A stretch of 64,000 nucleotides of DNA, from assembly GCA_032821775.1 (NCBI GenBank), contig JAVLRN010000007.1, positions 1,178,001-1,242,000 of the forward strand. The letters are read 5' to 3'. A program made the translations under genes and the position numbers. The DNA is from Sanguinoderma infundibulare. Taxonomy: Eukaryota > Basidiomycota > Agaricomycetes > Polyporales > Polyporaceae. Shown in pieces: positions 1-10,157 of the stretch. The stretch's first letter is position 1; every line of letters starts with the position of its first letter. The notes under the pieces were generated by a model that saw only the letters and a list, made by a program, of their open reading frames with translations, did no database searches and was not told where the DNA came from.

Positions 1-55
1 AGGGACAGTCGAAAGGGGCTCAGCAAACACGCACGTCGCATCGCCGTCGACAGGC

Positions 56-260
56 ATGGCGCTCCAACTCCCGAGCCGCAACCTAACCAGGCGTATATCG
101 AGGTGTCCGCCCTCGAGGCGGGGATGATCACGGACACGCGCACCATCCCCTCGCTCGTATTCTACGCCACAAGCCGTCCGGCAAGCACCTGTTGTTCGGC
201 CTCGAATTGCGACGAGACAATGGGCCCTGGTGCCCAAGTCGCAGTGGGCAATGCAGAAGC
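56..260 (+). pseudogene. Relic of a metallo-beta-lactamase-fold hydrolase N-terminus
   Basis: Short conceptual peptides in two frames together resemble the N-terminus of fungal MBL-fold hydrolases. One frame reads AYIEVSALEAGMITDTRTIP followed by SLVFYA; the next frame reads SGKHLLFGLELRRDNG, the usual place of a strand ending in a D-x-G-x-R-R-D type motif. The join falls near 180-184 and needs a one-base frame change. A second frame change is needed to connect the peptide to the ATG at 56. No HxHxDH zinc motif follows in the next few hundred bases. I read it as a decayed 5' fragment; the family assignment rests on pattern recall and could be wrong. Confidence 0.4.
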
Positions 261-481
261 TTGGTGGCTGGCTCAAGTGGCCAGAGTGGGTGGCATGACG
301 TCGGCGAGATGCAGAGTTGGATAGCGAGGATTTGGAGCGGGAGGACACGGATAGCGATAACTCGGCCGCTTAAACGTGATGCGTAGGGTGTCCTGGAGTA
401 TATTCGTTAATATTGATGTCAAATGCACAATCCCCGGACGGTCCTAACACCGGGATGTTTGCATTGAACGATGACAGGCGT

Positions 482-1135
482 TCAGTTGACACTACCTCGA
501 AGGTGGCGGAATGCTTTTGACGACCAAATTGCCGGGAGCTTGTGCATGACCCACGATGTGAGCTCGCCGTAAGAAGCAAATGGGCCATCTCCCTGCGCAG
601 TATGTCAGCTTGGACCAAATGATAGATAGGGGCTGCTCACATGTTCGGAAAACATGGGACTGTGGCAAACCTGCGGCTCGGGTCCGATACGCCCTGGATA
701 TGGGTGTCGGGCAGGCTTACCAAGGACGGCCACACGGCACAGCTCTTGGATGTAACAGCGGATAGTGCAATAGACACGAAGCTGTCGCCAAAGGCTAAGT
801 GAATGCCAGCACTTCGCTAGTGTTTGTCCCGGCATAAAGTGCATGACGACTACGCTCCTTCCGCGGTAGGTGAAGTAGCGTCGGATGGCGGGGACTGGTA
901 TCGTCGTGGCCTCCCGTACAAGATGCATTGTTACGGCCTCTGAGTCAGACTCTTCGCAACTTCTGACCTTCATGATGGCGTCGGAGGCGATCCTGCGGAC
1001 ATTGGTAGACTTGACTAGGGATGGATGGTGAAACTCATGTTCTCGGGACGCTTCGAAGAGATTAAACAGCTCCTCGTCGGATAAAGACTCGATCTTTTCC
1101 CATGTAGGGAGCTGGACATAACTGTCAGCTGCAGG
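482..1135 (-). pseudogene. APH-like (aminoglycoside phosphotransferase fold) kinase remnant
   Basis: Minus-strand coding of the fungal APH/choline-kinase-like type. The open part from about 1126 down to 641 contains the N-lobe features typical of this family, including VREATTIPVPAIRRYFTY and VVVMHFMPGQTLAKCW, then a PYPGRIGPEPQVCHSPMF segment. A clean 48-bp GT-AG intron (640 to 593) restores frame into GDGPFASYGELTSWV at 592, which ends at a stop at 482-484. The catalytic loop (HxDxxxxN) and the C-lobe that should follow are not found. Upstream, the frame hits a stop just before 1135 and no convincing start exon is seen. Most likely a truncated copy, although a missed intron cannot be excluded. 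Confidence 0.55.
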
Positions 1136-1949
1136 ATGGAGTCAACTTCAGGTACATACATCCATGTCTATTGTTGAGCCTGAGGCCACATAAGAAGATG
1201 AGATGGGTGGGATGAAGGCTGTCGTGGCCAACACCCCGACCCGGGCTTCTCGGAGCGTGAATCCGAACCGTTTAGACGCCGAGTCGGGCTAGGGCCTTTA
1301 AGTTTAACTTCTGCCTTTACACCCCTCCACGATGCCTGCGGTGGCTTTCCTACTAGTGCAACTGGTTACAGCGGCAACATTGGATTGGATGCCATAAACC
1401 AATTCTCGAGCTCCGCAGAACACAACGCCTCAGCCAACTCCACGACACGTCAGGTTTGAGCATCGGCAATGGAACAAGAGATTTCGAGTGTAGTTGGCCA
1501 ACTGCGCAAGCTTGTCACGAAAATATGGGAAATGGATCACCGGAAAGCAATCCGCAGGTAAGATTATCTCCTATAGAGCAGAAATTGTTGGAGCTCATGA
1601 CAGAAACGAGAGCAGACCTTCTGCAGAATGGTTCCAAAGTGTGAGCGTACTTCACCGTGGCCTGCCGTCGTAACTGACCTTTCCGTAGTGGACATTGTTA
1701 GATGCTGCCCTCTCTGAATCGATGGAGGACAGGAAGAGCCTGCTTGGTTTTTCAGCCTTGCTCCGACCGCACAGCCACGATTTCCCATTCGAGCTTATGG
1801 AACAGTCCGGATCCGGTATTGCCAGTCTCTTTCCCCTTTCCATCCCCATCGTCTTCCACATCTTACACACACCATGGGTGAGCATCGTCTACATGCATTC
1901 GCCCAAATGCTGCAGAATCTAAACCATGAGTCCGCGTCAATAAACAGCC

Positions 1950-2515
1950 TCCGCAGAAGAGGTCCAGTTGAACGCGCCGCACGTTCCAACGGAGAAGTCC
2001 TTTGAGGCTTTCGAGGTCCTCCACCACACCATCAAGGCAGAGATCCTCAAATCTCGTCACCACTGGAACAAGCACGAGCCCCGCATGTGGTCGCGCGCCG
2101 AGGGCGTGGCCGACCACGACCTCGTCGCGTTCAACATTCGCGAGGACCTGGTTTAGGTCCGCAGCGCACCGGTGTCGTACGGGACGATCATCCTCGGGAA
2201 GCTTAGGCTCCCTGCTGTGCGCGATGAGGAGGGAGAGGGATTCCTTCATGTCCGGTGCGTCTTCTCGTTGTCATGGTTGTCTCCCGGTCGGTCTAACGCA
2301 GACTCTATCTAGCATTCATGATCCTCCGAACCGGGTACGGGTTGCGTCGATCACCGTTTTGTTTGAATCTTATGGCGTCTCCTTTTTAGGGTGCCGAAGA
2401 CGTTCTCTTCCACTCACTTTGGACAGATGTAGGCAACCGCGACGCTGATGGACGCCCCACTACTTGGCGTGCTATCCATAACCGCGACACGCCGATCGAG
2501 TTCTTCAACGAGTAG
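1950..2515 (+). pseudogene. Uncharacterised basidiomycete-type gene, interrupted by an in-frame stop
   Basis: From an acceptor at about 1950 the sequence encodes a continuous protein containing KSFEAFEVLHHTIKAEIL and NKHEPRMWSRAEGVADHDL. An in-frame TAG lies at 2154-2156; beyond it the same frame continues with SYGTIILGKLRLPAV. Introns at 2255-2312 and 2335-2389 link to the peptides IHDPPNR and GAEDVLFHSLWTDVG. The protein ends in RDTPIEFFNE at 2515. Intron positions and the C-terminus are coherent, so the TAG is the only visible break; it could be a recent nonsense mutation or a base error. Further coding-like stretches lie upstream (1469-1560 and 1689-1816) but I could not join them in frame. 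Function unknown. Confidence 0.45.
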
Positions 2516-2751
2516 GACAAGATGCAGGATGCACGCGTTTTTTTGAGAAGCGAATGTAGGATTAGCCAAGAGAATATGGCCTGTATATGCCGTGTACGTA
2601 CGACGTGAATCTCCGCGCTGTATGATGATATTGACCACCGATCTTAGAAATGTCAACGTCTTTGAAGCATGTATTGTTCGCGATGCGGAACCGATGTCTG
2701 ATCCATGCCGTGCGTTCCACTGCGGTAAAACGACGGGCCGACTGCCGGTGA

Positions 2752-3541
2752 CCAAGCTTCTTCCTCTCCCGCAACATCCGCATCGCCCGCGAGCGCGCGT
2801 ACGCGCAGACCATCGAGTCCCGCGGCAAGGGCGCCGACTGGTGGCGGCCGTACGTCGAGGAGTGGGACAACCCGCCCCCGGTCAAGTCCAAGTGGCGGCT
2901 CTCGTTCTTCATGGGCGGGCCAGTCGGCAGCATGCTCGCGCGACGTGAGCGCCTTTCGACTTTCACGCGTGCGTGTGCGAGCTGACCTGCGTTGGCTAGT
3001 GATCTCCATCCCGCTGGACTTTATCCCGTTCGCTGGCATGGTCCTCGCCGCGGCGTTCCGCGCTCTCGGCACGGCGCGCTACTTGCACGAGCCCGTACGT
3101 CCCGCCCGCGCTCTCTGTATGCGCGTGAACGTGGTCGCTCACGCTGTTTGTCGTGGGCTTTTGTAGTACTACAAGGCGAAGGGCATGACAAAGGACCAGA
3201 TCGCCGTCTTCATCGAAGAGCGCAAGTGGGACTACCGAGGTACGCGCGCGCGCGTATATCCGTGTCCACGCCTATGCAGATGCTTATTTCGTTCGCTCGA
3301 CAGTCTCGCGGAGCGCATCCCCATCATCGGGCTCATCTTCTCCATCTCGAACCGCATCGGCGCCGCGCGGCGCCGCGATGTGGGCGCACGGTGGGCATTC
3401 TTGTCATACAGAAGCTGTATGGCGTAAACTGACTTGAGTCATGTGCCAGACCTCGAGAAGAGGCAGCACTACATTGAGGCTGTCAAGGCTGGCCTCGAGC
3501 CTGGGAGCACGTCCTCGAGTCCGAAACCCAAGGCGGAGTAG
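2752..3541 (+). pseudogene. EI24/RRT8-like membrane protein gene, 5'-truncated and frame-damaged
   Basis: Exons at about 2755-2944, 3000-3094, 3167-3239, 3304-3390 and 3450-3541 encode pieces typical of fungal EI24-domain proteins. These are a charged segment ending KGADWWRPYVEEWDN, the hydrophobic LISIPLDFIPFAGMVLAA, then YYKAKGMTKDQIAVFIEERK, LAERIPIIGLIFSISNRIGA and a C-terminal DLEKRQHYIEAVKAGLE. No plausible start codon or N-terminal exon precedes 2752, where the frame is closed by a stop. In the fourth exon the natural family frame (AERIPIIG) is offset from the splice frame. A 10-bp tandem duplication near 3359-3378 shifts it back just before AMWAH. I infer a damaged gene rather than an active one. 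Confidence 0.5.
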
Positions 3542-4352
3542 GCGGAATGGGCATGTCACCGTGTATGTGTATGTATGAATAGCAGGTCAGAATACTTCGG
3601 CACCTTCGCATGTCGTGCGCGATTCATGTCAAGTGTCTCGAAAGAAGCGTGAGTCAGGTGAAGCACCAATGCACCAGGCGTAGCTTCTGATCGGGGTGAC
3701 GAAGTTAACATATGATTTGTCGATTTGTCGAGTACTAACCCGTAACAACGAACATAGCAAGCGACTCTTACAGGCCAGACCCTCGTGGACGATGCGCCTG
3801 GGAAGGGACTCCATGAATTTCGGAAGATCTGTGATAGGCGTCAATAATAGCTTGGGCGAACTGGATAGAGCACCACTTTCCTTGCACACGTCGTCCTCAA
3901 ACTACAGCCGCGGAGTCTCAGTCAGACAGTCTGGCGGTTGAAGTCCCAGACGTGACTCAGCAACGTCCTATATTCTTACCGTGATCTCTCTCGCCTCCCG
4001 CTTCTCGAACTACTAGTCTCTTGTCGCAGATCGCCGCCGTGACTTCGTTGACGAGGCATGGCGTTTCGAACTTGAGTGCCTCGCCGGTCCCGTTGCCATA
4101 CCAGGTCGTCGACCGTCGGGCTTTCTGTCCATGACTGAGCACGGCATCCACGAGGAAGACTTCCAACATCCACCGGACGTGTATATTCGAGGCGTTTTAA
4201 ACGACTCTGCTCACCAAACTTCGTGTATACTTTGCTTTTGTATTATGGCAATAGGAGAACATGCCCATATTGAAAGGAATATATTAAGTAGGAGGATTTC
4301 AGCTTCCATGACCGGATGGCGCAAGGTGGCGAGTAGAATTGTCGTCGCAAGC
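3542..4352. other. Intergenic stretch without a recognised gene
   Basis: Short open frames exist on both strands, for example a minus-strand frame at 3957-4169, but none shows a family motif, a coherent splice structure or a start context that I would trust. The right part is the 3' flank of the tRNA-Gly gene. Confidence 0.4.
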
Positions 4353-4356
4353 AAAA
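4353..4356 (-). terminator. RNA polymerase III terminator of tRNA-Gly
   Basis: A run of four T on the minus strand lies about 20 bases downstream of the tRNA 3' end, the expected simple Pol III stop signal. Confidence 0.6.
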
Positions 4357-4376
4357 CGACCGAGGGATCCCCTCTA

Positions 4377-4447
4377 TGCATTAAGGGGGAATCGAACCCC
4401 CGGCGGGTCGATGGCAACGACCCAGGTTACCACTACCCCATTAATGC
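4377..4447 (-). tRNA. tRNA-Gly (anticodon GCC)
   Basis: The minus strand folds into a full cloverleaf without an intron. The acceptor stem GCATTAA pairs perfectly with TTAATGC, and the D arm contains GGTAGTGGTAAC. The anticodon stem GGTCG/CGACC encloses the loop TTGCCAT, with anticodon GCC at 4413-4415. The T arm is GGGGTTCGATTCCCC, and the discriminator base is A. Internal A- and B-box promoter elements are in place (the B box includes GGTTCGATTCC). The length of 71 nt is standard. It decodes GGC/GGU glycine codons. Confidence 0.96.
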
Positions 4448-4874
4448 TTCCAATACTACTTCAGCTGGAAACTCAAGTGGAAATAAGCCTAATAAAAGGC
4501 ACTCAGGCGAATAAGTATTCCCTGTGGTAGCGGTTTTCCGCGTTTTAGAATGATGTATCGAATTCCTGGGGTATATTGAGATGTGTGAGTTTTGTGGGAT
4601 ATACTACGCTATGTGCGTTTTCTGAGGTATTGTAACATGTGTGGGTTTATATAAAAACTTCCGAAGTGGGCGGCCGGCTCGGTTTTATCGGGTATCAGGT
4701 AAATGTAACAATGCACGTATTTTGTAGGGTATAGTGGGTATAACGAGACGTAAAGTTTTGTATATATAAGGAGGGCATAAGGGGGCGGAAGAATTGAACA
4801 AGAAAGGAAAGAACTACCTAAACGGAGAAAAGGGAGTCGGCTGTACGTCGGCAACCATGCGCGGACAATGAGCT

Positions 4875-4992
4875 GACGAACGAGGGCTTGCCCAAGGGCC
4901 GCCCCTCGCCTCCAGAGGAAAACGAGGGCGCACCCGAAGGCCGCCCCTCGTCCCATCGGAAAACGAGGGCTGACCCAAGGGCCGCCTCTCGT
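4875..4992. repeat. Three tandem units of about 41 bp
   Basis: Three consecutive imperfect copies share the pattern AACGAGGGC...CCC(A/G)AGGCCGCC(C/T)CTCG with a variable spacer of 8-10 bases. The array lies just downstream of the stop codon of the minus-strand proline-rich gene (5015), within or next to its 3' UTR. Confidence 0.8.
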
Positions 4993-5014
4993 AAGGGCTC
5001 ACAAGTCCACCTGA

Positions 5015-6488
5015 CTACGCGCATACAGTAACCGCCCGCGCATACGGCAGCCTCGCTTGCGGGCGAGCCTTCATTGGCGACTGAGGAGTCCGGTTCCGAC
5101 CCGTCGAACCCCGAGTCCTCAGTGCGGCGGGCGTGGTTGGAGGGAGAGCGGTGCGCTCTCGTGCGTTGATCCCGCGAAGAGCCCTGAGGACGTACGCCAT
5201 CTCGTTCGAGACCCGACCAAGGTTGCGGCAGAAGGATGACATGGTGGACGGATGCTGGGGAGGCTGGATCGGGTGCACTGGTGGCTGGACGGAGGGTCCC
5301 GGGACGGGAGGGGGCTGGACGAAAGGAGGTGACAGGAGTGGCGGCGCGGGCTCGGACACCGGAGTTGCGTACACGAGCGGAGCCGGGATGACTTCCTCCA
5401 TCTGCGACAACGACGCGTTTAGCGGATGCACACAGAATCAAGACGAGCTGTACATACCTGGACCGGCGGCGCTGTCTGGGACACCGCACTGACCGGCGGA
5501 GCGACAGCGTACATGAGCGGAGCCGGGATGACTTCCTCCATCTGCGAGAACATTAGGCTAACGGAATGGACGCGAGATGAATGTAGAGCCATACGTACCT
5601 CATCCACCCGGTCCTGGGACAGAGCCGGAAGAATGTCCTTCATGGGCGAAGGCTATAGAGCGTATCTCAATAAGCGCATGAATAAACCTAACGATCGAAA
5701 GGACTCACGGGCACCGACAGCTGACCCGCCTCCATCTCCGACGACCCCAAGCCAGCCCACTGCGGAGTCCCCGACGAGACGTGCGCGTTCATGTCAACGT
5801 CATTCGGAGTGAACCTGCCACGCGGCTGCATAAACGCTGCCCTGCGCTCGGTCCCGCAAAACGGGGTGCCATAGCGCCCATGAGCGACGAGCCGTGAACG
5901 ATGGGTCTCTCGGCCGTGTCGCTCGACGGACTTGGCGGGCCGGCGGCGGGGCGCGTTGATGGCCTTGCAGGCGTGGTAGATGGCGAGGGGAACGCCCATG
6001 TGCTTCTCCGCGAAACGTTTCTCGCGCATCATCCGGCGAGAGCTGGAGAGCGGCTGGGGAACGGGCGGCTGGTATAGGATGGGAGGCTGGGTTTGGTCCT
6101 GGACTGGAGGAAATGACGGTAGCCTGTGCGCGATGGCATTGTCCCTGTCGCGATGGCGGACGGCCTTCTTGAACGAGGCGCTGATTCCGTGATCGCTGAA
6201 GCGGCTTTCCCTCAGGATGCGCGACGGAAACTAATTCGATGTTCAGCGTTATGCATGTGGACATGAGTAGATAGTGCGGGATGGACTTACCTTTTTGGAA
6301 TGCTGAGCGGTTGAGGTCCTGCTGGCCTGAACGTGCTGGCGGAGGACGCTGAACCCGAGGGGCGGGGACTGGCGGAGTGGTTGGAGAGGGTGGACGGTAA
6401 GAGGGAAGGCCGTGCTCGGCTTGCGGACGTTGGGGATAGCGTTCTTGAAAGCCTCATGTATGCTCTTGATGAATCGGATGGGTGGCAT
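5015..6488 (-). CDS. Proline-rich hypothetical protein with a duplicated exon
   Basis: Five exons on the minus strand (6488-6291, 6230-5709, 5652-5599, 5541-5458, 5401-5015), all joined in phase 0, give 414 aa. The protein starts MPPIRFIKSIHEAFKNAIPN. It contains an Arg-rich middle with MMREKRFAEKHMGVPLAIYH and ends in a Pro/Val-rich tail. Exon 4 and the start of exon 5 both begin MEEVIPAPL(M/V)YA, and the introns before them end in near-identical sequence, showing a tandem duplication of exon plus intron. The start at 6488 was chosen because the next upstream ATG (6515) adds only a weak 9-residue extension. No known domain recognised. A lineage-specific protein is likely. Confidence 0.6.
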
Positions 6489-6657
6489 TGTAGTGTGTGT
6501 ACATATGATATGCAATGACGAAAGCAGGTGAAAGCAGCGAGTAGCAAGTGCACAGCAACGATAACCGGTGTGTGGTAACGATAGCAGATGCAGAGCAAGC
6601 GCAGAGCACGTTCGACGACTAGAGAGCAGTGAAGGGAGTACCGCCGTGGGTAGGGGG

Positions 6658-6665
6658 GTTTATAT
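6658..6665 (-). promoter_or_regulatory. TATA box upstream of the proline-rich gene
   Basis: The minus strand reads GCATATAAACC, about 170 bp upstream of the chosen ATG at 6488. The distance fits a core promoter with a moderate 5' UTR. Confidence 0.4.
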
Positions 6666-6846
6666 GCCATTCCGGAGAGGAGGAGGCTGCTGGAGGCCGA
6701 CGTTCGGAGGGGATCTGACCGGTTAGCCAAGGTTAGCCTCTGGAATTTATGGTCGACAGTGATCAGTCAACCGTACCACAACGTCACCAGTTTTACTTGG
6801 AACCTACGGCCGGCAAGGATGCCTCCCACCGGGCCGACTAGGTCAA

Positions 6847-7680
6847 ATGGCGAAGCATGAGCTGTCGGAGGCCAAGGGCGGACCAAGCCCGTTCGCACAG
6901 GATCTCTCGCGCCTCCGCATCATCCCCAACTACGAGGCGTGGCACGGGACGGGCACTACGGAGGACATCTACCATGTCGAGCTCGTCGACCACGTCGGTT
7001 GGAGCGGGCTCCACCCAGAAATAATGTGTGGCATGGGGACGGTGCCTCCGGGCGGCCAGGAGGATCGACTGGCCACTGCGGACGAGCTCGTGGGTGTCTT
7101 CTCTGGGCGTGCCAGGGCATTCCTCGCTGGAAACGTCAAGGAGCTCTGGCTGCACAAGTATACGGACATTCTCTCGCCCGGCTCCTAGCGTGTTTCCCCG
7201 CCCTCGAGACCCTGGGCCTCGTCCTCTGGCGGAAGGTGGTGTACCAGGCGGCAGTTGTCCGGTTCGCGCTCCGAGAACGAGGCGGTGACGGGAGGATGCC
7301 TTGCCCGACTCTGGCCAACCTCTGCATCTACGCGTGTCGCGAGCACGACGTGGGGACGGTCGAGCTGTTCGTGCGCGACCGCCAGAACACCGGCGTTCGG
7401 ATCAGACGACTCGAGGTCGAGGTCAAGGACAACAAGGCCAAGCGGCGCGCGCTGAAGCTCGCGGAGCACGTCGACTCACTCTTTGTCGCCGTATCGGATA
7501 AGGAAAATGATTGGTGGCAGGATCGCTCAGCCCGTCGGACTGGGTCGAGAACCAGGACGGGTGGCCGGAGTGGCCGGAGAGGATCGCGTGGCGTCAACGA
7601 GTTGAAGAAGAGCCCGAAGACATTGGGGACTCGGATTCGGAACTGCGGTTCGCAGATAGCGATGATTTGGACCAGGGGTA
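6847..7680 (+). pseudogene. F-box/LRR-like protein relic in three reading frames
   Basis: Coding-like sequence runs through three frames. The first frame (6847-7188) contains LRIIPNYEAWHGTGTTEDIY. The second (about 7170-7525) contains LLACFPALETLGLVLW and an LCIYACREHDVGTVELFV repeat-like strand typical of fungal F-box LRR tails. The third (7532-7680) contains NQDGWPEWPERIAW and an acidic end EDIGDSDSELRFADSDD. No introns join them; single-base frame changes near 7170 and 7525 are needed. No N-terminal F-box is present. It looks like a degenerate gene; family assignment is tentative. Confidence 0.4.
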
Positions 7681-8253
7681 GCCTATAGAATACCGTTCTA
7701 GACGGACTAGGCGCTTCGGGCTTGTTTCTCCTCAACAACTGCTGAGAAGTTGAATTGGTACCACAGATGTAACGAGTGTAGGCCGCCTTGAGAAAGCACG
7801 CTGCACGACGAGACTAAACATTACAGGTTTGGAAGAGAAGCAGATTGTATTAGACCAATCCGTGCTACACATCTGTTATAAGAACCAAGCTAAATTGAAA
7901 GATAGGTGCCATGCCGCAAGAGATGAGGATCGCGCCGTAAGGGAATGAGTATTCAACCGTAGTCGCGGCTCGTCTCCCGCCTCCGGATCGCCAGAGGCAA
8001 CCGCAGGAGGAACTGCCCCAGATTCACGCGCTGTGCACGAGACCGGAGGACGACAGACGGCACGTTGTCTTGCAAACCGACTGCGGAGAGACTATTCAGG
8101 AAAGAGAGAGATGGAGAAGCCGGAATGAGGACACCACTGCGAAATGGAGCAGTCGTCAGCACCGTCCGGAAGGTACCAGTGGAATGGTCGCGCACCTGGA
8201 TCTTGCTTGCCCAAAAGAAATGAAGCTGACACTCAAACACCGAAACCAAAGAC

Positions 8254-9780
8254 CTACGCCGCGGCCGTGCGCGGCATGTAGAAAGAACTCGACTCCAAAA
8301 CGAAAGGATCGTCGATCAGATCATCAGCAATGAATGTGGAGGAGTGCGTAGAGGGCGTCGTGGAGAACGTGGACGAGGATGTCGGGCACCGGAACCCGCA
8401 GAACTCGGGCGTGCGCGGGGCAGGCGTGCTCGGCGGCCATGCGGAGGGAGTGGAGTACGGGAATCCAGCGCTGGAGCGCGGCGTGCGGGGCGGCGACGAG
8501 TAGTTGGATGCGACCTCGTCCAAGCTGTACCCAGAGCCGAAGCAGTCGAAGTCAAGCTCCAGAGGATTGACGGCGTCACCATCGAGGCTGTAGCTAGAGC
8601 CGAGGGAGTCGGAGCTCAGGTCGAAGGCGTTAGCGTTGACGTCGAGGCTGCTCGTCGAGCGCACAGAGTCGGGTGGGGCGTTGACCATGGAGTCATCGTC
8701 CCACCGATCACCGTCATCATCGCGCTGTCCGCCCGACTCGTCGTAGTACTCGTCGCTCGCGTCCATCCCCTTGTCCATGCCGCCCCCAAGACGTTCCAGC
8801 CACATCGCGCAGGCCTCGTCATGAGCCCACTTCTGCTCCAGGATGTCGTGCCGCTTGAGGAACGCGTCCGCCTCCTTCTCCCACCGCACGTTCCGGCCAA
8901 GCTGCTGGTAGTCTTCGGACAAGAAGCTGCCCAGGGGCGCGCAGCCCGATTGCCAGTCCATGAGGACAAAGTCGTCGACCGTCGCGAACACGCCGTGGAA
9001 CTGGAGGCCGATGCGTCTGACGTCCACCCCTGAGTCGCCTCGCTCGATGATGGTGAACACGGTCGGGGACTCGTGGGAAGGGACGACCTCGACGACGAGC
9101 ACGACGTAGTGGATGCCAAGGTCGGTCGTCTCCGGCTGGACGAGGACGTCGAGGCGCATGAAGAGTCTCTGGCACTCTGTCGCAGACCGGTCGAAGAAAG
9201 GCACGGGAGGGTAGACCCGTCCTGCGAAGGCACCGCACTTGTGAGCGAGCCAAGCCCCGATGGTGTCGACGTCGTGGACCATGTCGAAAGAGACCTGAGC
9301 GATGTGATCGGCCGAGTTGAGGTCCGCGCGGAGAGTCTCTCCAAAGCCCAGTGACAGGGGAGCAGGGGACTTGAGCTTTCCGTAGGCAATGCCGTAGAAC
9401 GGGGCAGAGGGAGGCACAGAGGCAGTAGCCGGAGAAGAGACGTCGACCGGAGCGGGTGTACGCACGTCCGCAGAGTCGTCTACCTGAGCACCGTAACGGG
9501 AGTTGTCGACGGATCCCGAGGTGTCAGCCTCGGTGCGGGTAGCGTTCGACACGGGGTGGGCGCGATGAGCCGTCAGAGTGACCCGAACGTGAATATAAGG
9601 GATACCGCTGCAGATGGTGGTCTCGAAGGGAGCGTTGGAGGTGTTTCCGCGTCTGATCTTGAAGACTCCCGTGGGCGAACAGAAGATGATGGAGGCAAGC
9701 TTGATGAACCAAGATGACGCGAAGCGGATGAGATGAAGCATCGTCAAGAACGAAAATAAGAAGAGGAGTTCTGAGTACAT
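8254..9780 (-). CDS. Repeat-family protein, copy A (508 aa, unknown function)
   Basis: A single uninterrupted ORF encodes 508 aa. Residues about 5-35 are hydrophobic (LLFLFSFLTMLHLIRFASSW), a signal-anchor-like N-terminus. A low-complexity Ala/Pro/Ser linker precedes a globular core (about 130-340) with HIAQVSFDMVHDVDTIGAW and GVFATVDDFVLMDWQSG. An Asp-rich stretch (DESGGQRDDDGDRWDDD) follows, and a Ser/Pro tail ends in FYMPRTAAA. I do not recognise the core. By direct comparison about 20 residues differ from copy B. The gene has no introns although neighbouring genes are intron-rich. Start chosen at the first ATG, about 100 bp below a TATA box, identical in all copies. Confidence 0.75.
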   Translation of the reverse strand: MYSELLFLFSFLTMLHLIRFASSWFIKLASIIFCSPTGVFKIRRGNTSNAPFETTICSGIPYIHVRVTLTAHRAHPVSNATRTEADTSGSVDNSRYGAQVDDSADVRTPAPVDVSSPATASVPPSAPFYGIAYGKLKSPAPLSLGFGETLRADLNSADHIAQVSFDMVHDVDTIGAWLAHKCGAFAGRVYPPVPFFDRSATECQRLFMRLDVLVQPETTDLGIHYVVLVVEVVPSHESPTVFTIIERGDSGVDVRRIGLQFHGVFATVDDFVLMDWQSGCAPLGSFLSEDYQQLGRNVRWEKEADAFLKRHDILEQKWAHDEACAMWLERLGGGMDKGMDASDEYYDESGGQRDDDGDRWDDDSMVNAPPDSVRSTSSLDVNANAFDLSSDSLGSSYSLDGDAVNPLELDFDCFGSGYSLDEVASNYSSPPRTPRSSAGFPYSTPSAWPPSTPAPRTPEFCGFRCPTSSSTFSTTPSTHSSTFIADDLIDDPFVLESSSFYMPRTAAA

Positions 9781-9877
9781 GTTGGTTTATAGTGTTGTGT
9801 TGAAAGAGTGTAGCTTCGAGGGCAGTGGGGGCAGGAGGGCAAGCGTGTCCTGGCGGACCTCGACTCTTGTCCGGGGT

Positions 9878-9885
9878 ACATATAC
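9878..9885 (-). promoter_or_regulatory. TATA box of repeat-family copy A
   Basis: The minus strand reads CGTATATGTACC about 100 bp upstream of the ATG at 9780, in the leader conserved between all family copies (GTATATA in copies B and C). Confidence 0.5.
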
Positions 9886-10157
9886 GTCCTGGCGGTGGCT
9901 GACCAGTGGCTGGGATGCCGAGCCGACTTCGCTCCCTATTCGCTTCATGTTGCGAAGCCGAGGAGGTCAACAGGTTTGCAAGCCTCAGGACAATCGGGTG
10001 AGTGGCCAACCAGCGGTGGCGGCCCTTGCGCACTCTGCCGGCGTGACGGTCCACCTCAGGGCCGGCGGTCCGGACGACGGCAATCGTCCCACGATCTCCC
10101 ATCAGCGGCAGTCGCTGTGGCACAACGGCGACGGTGAGCACCTTGCTTGAAAGCGAC

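Larger units (their letters stand above)
7831..10157 (-). repeat. Dispersed repeat family, copy A (ORF plus leader and 3' region)
   Basis: This segment matches the repeats at 19170-21710 and 36212-38735 over the ORF, about 150 bp of leader including the TATA box, and roughly 400 bp after the stop. The 3' similarity fades after the element TCTAATACAATCTGCTT (minus strand). Unlike the other two copies, its upper leader (about 9930-10157) matches the isolated fragment at 16790-17112 and not the leader shared by copies B and C. I see no terminal inverted repeats or clear target duplication by eye. Confidence 0.75.

Noticed and set aside
2140..2170. A 14-base intron around the in-frame TAG at 2154
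   Set aside because: Far below the size of any intron in this genome; a nonsense change or base error is simpler.
8344..9389. Long open frames on the opposite strand and in other frames inside the 508-codon ORF (229, 257 and 144 codons)
   Set aside because: They have Arg/Ser-rich composition typical of shadow frames in GC-rich DNA and persist in the copies only because the copies are nearly identical.
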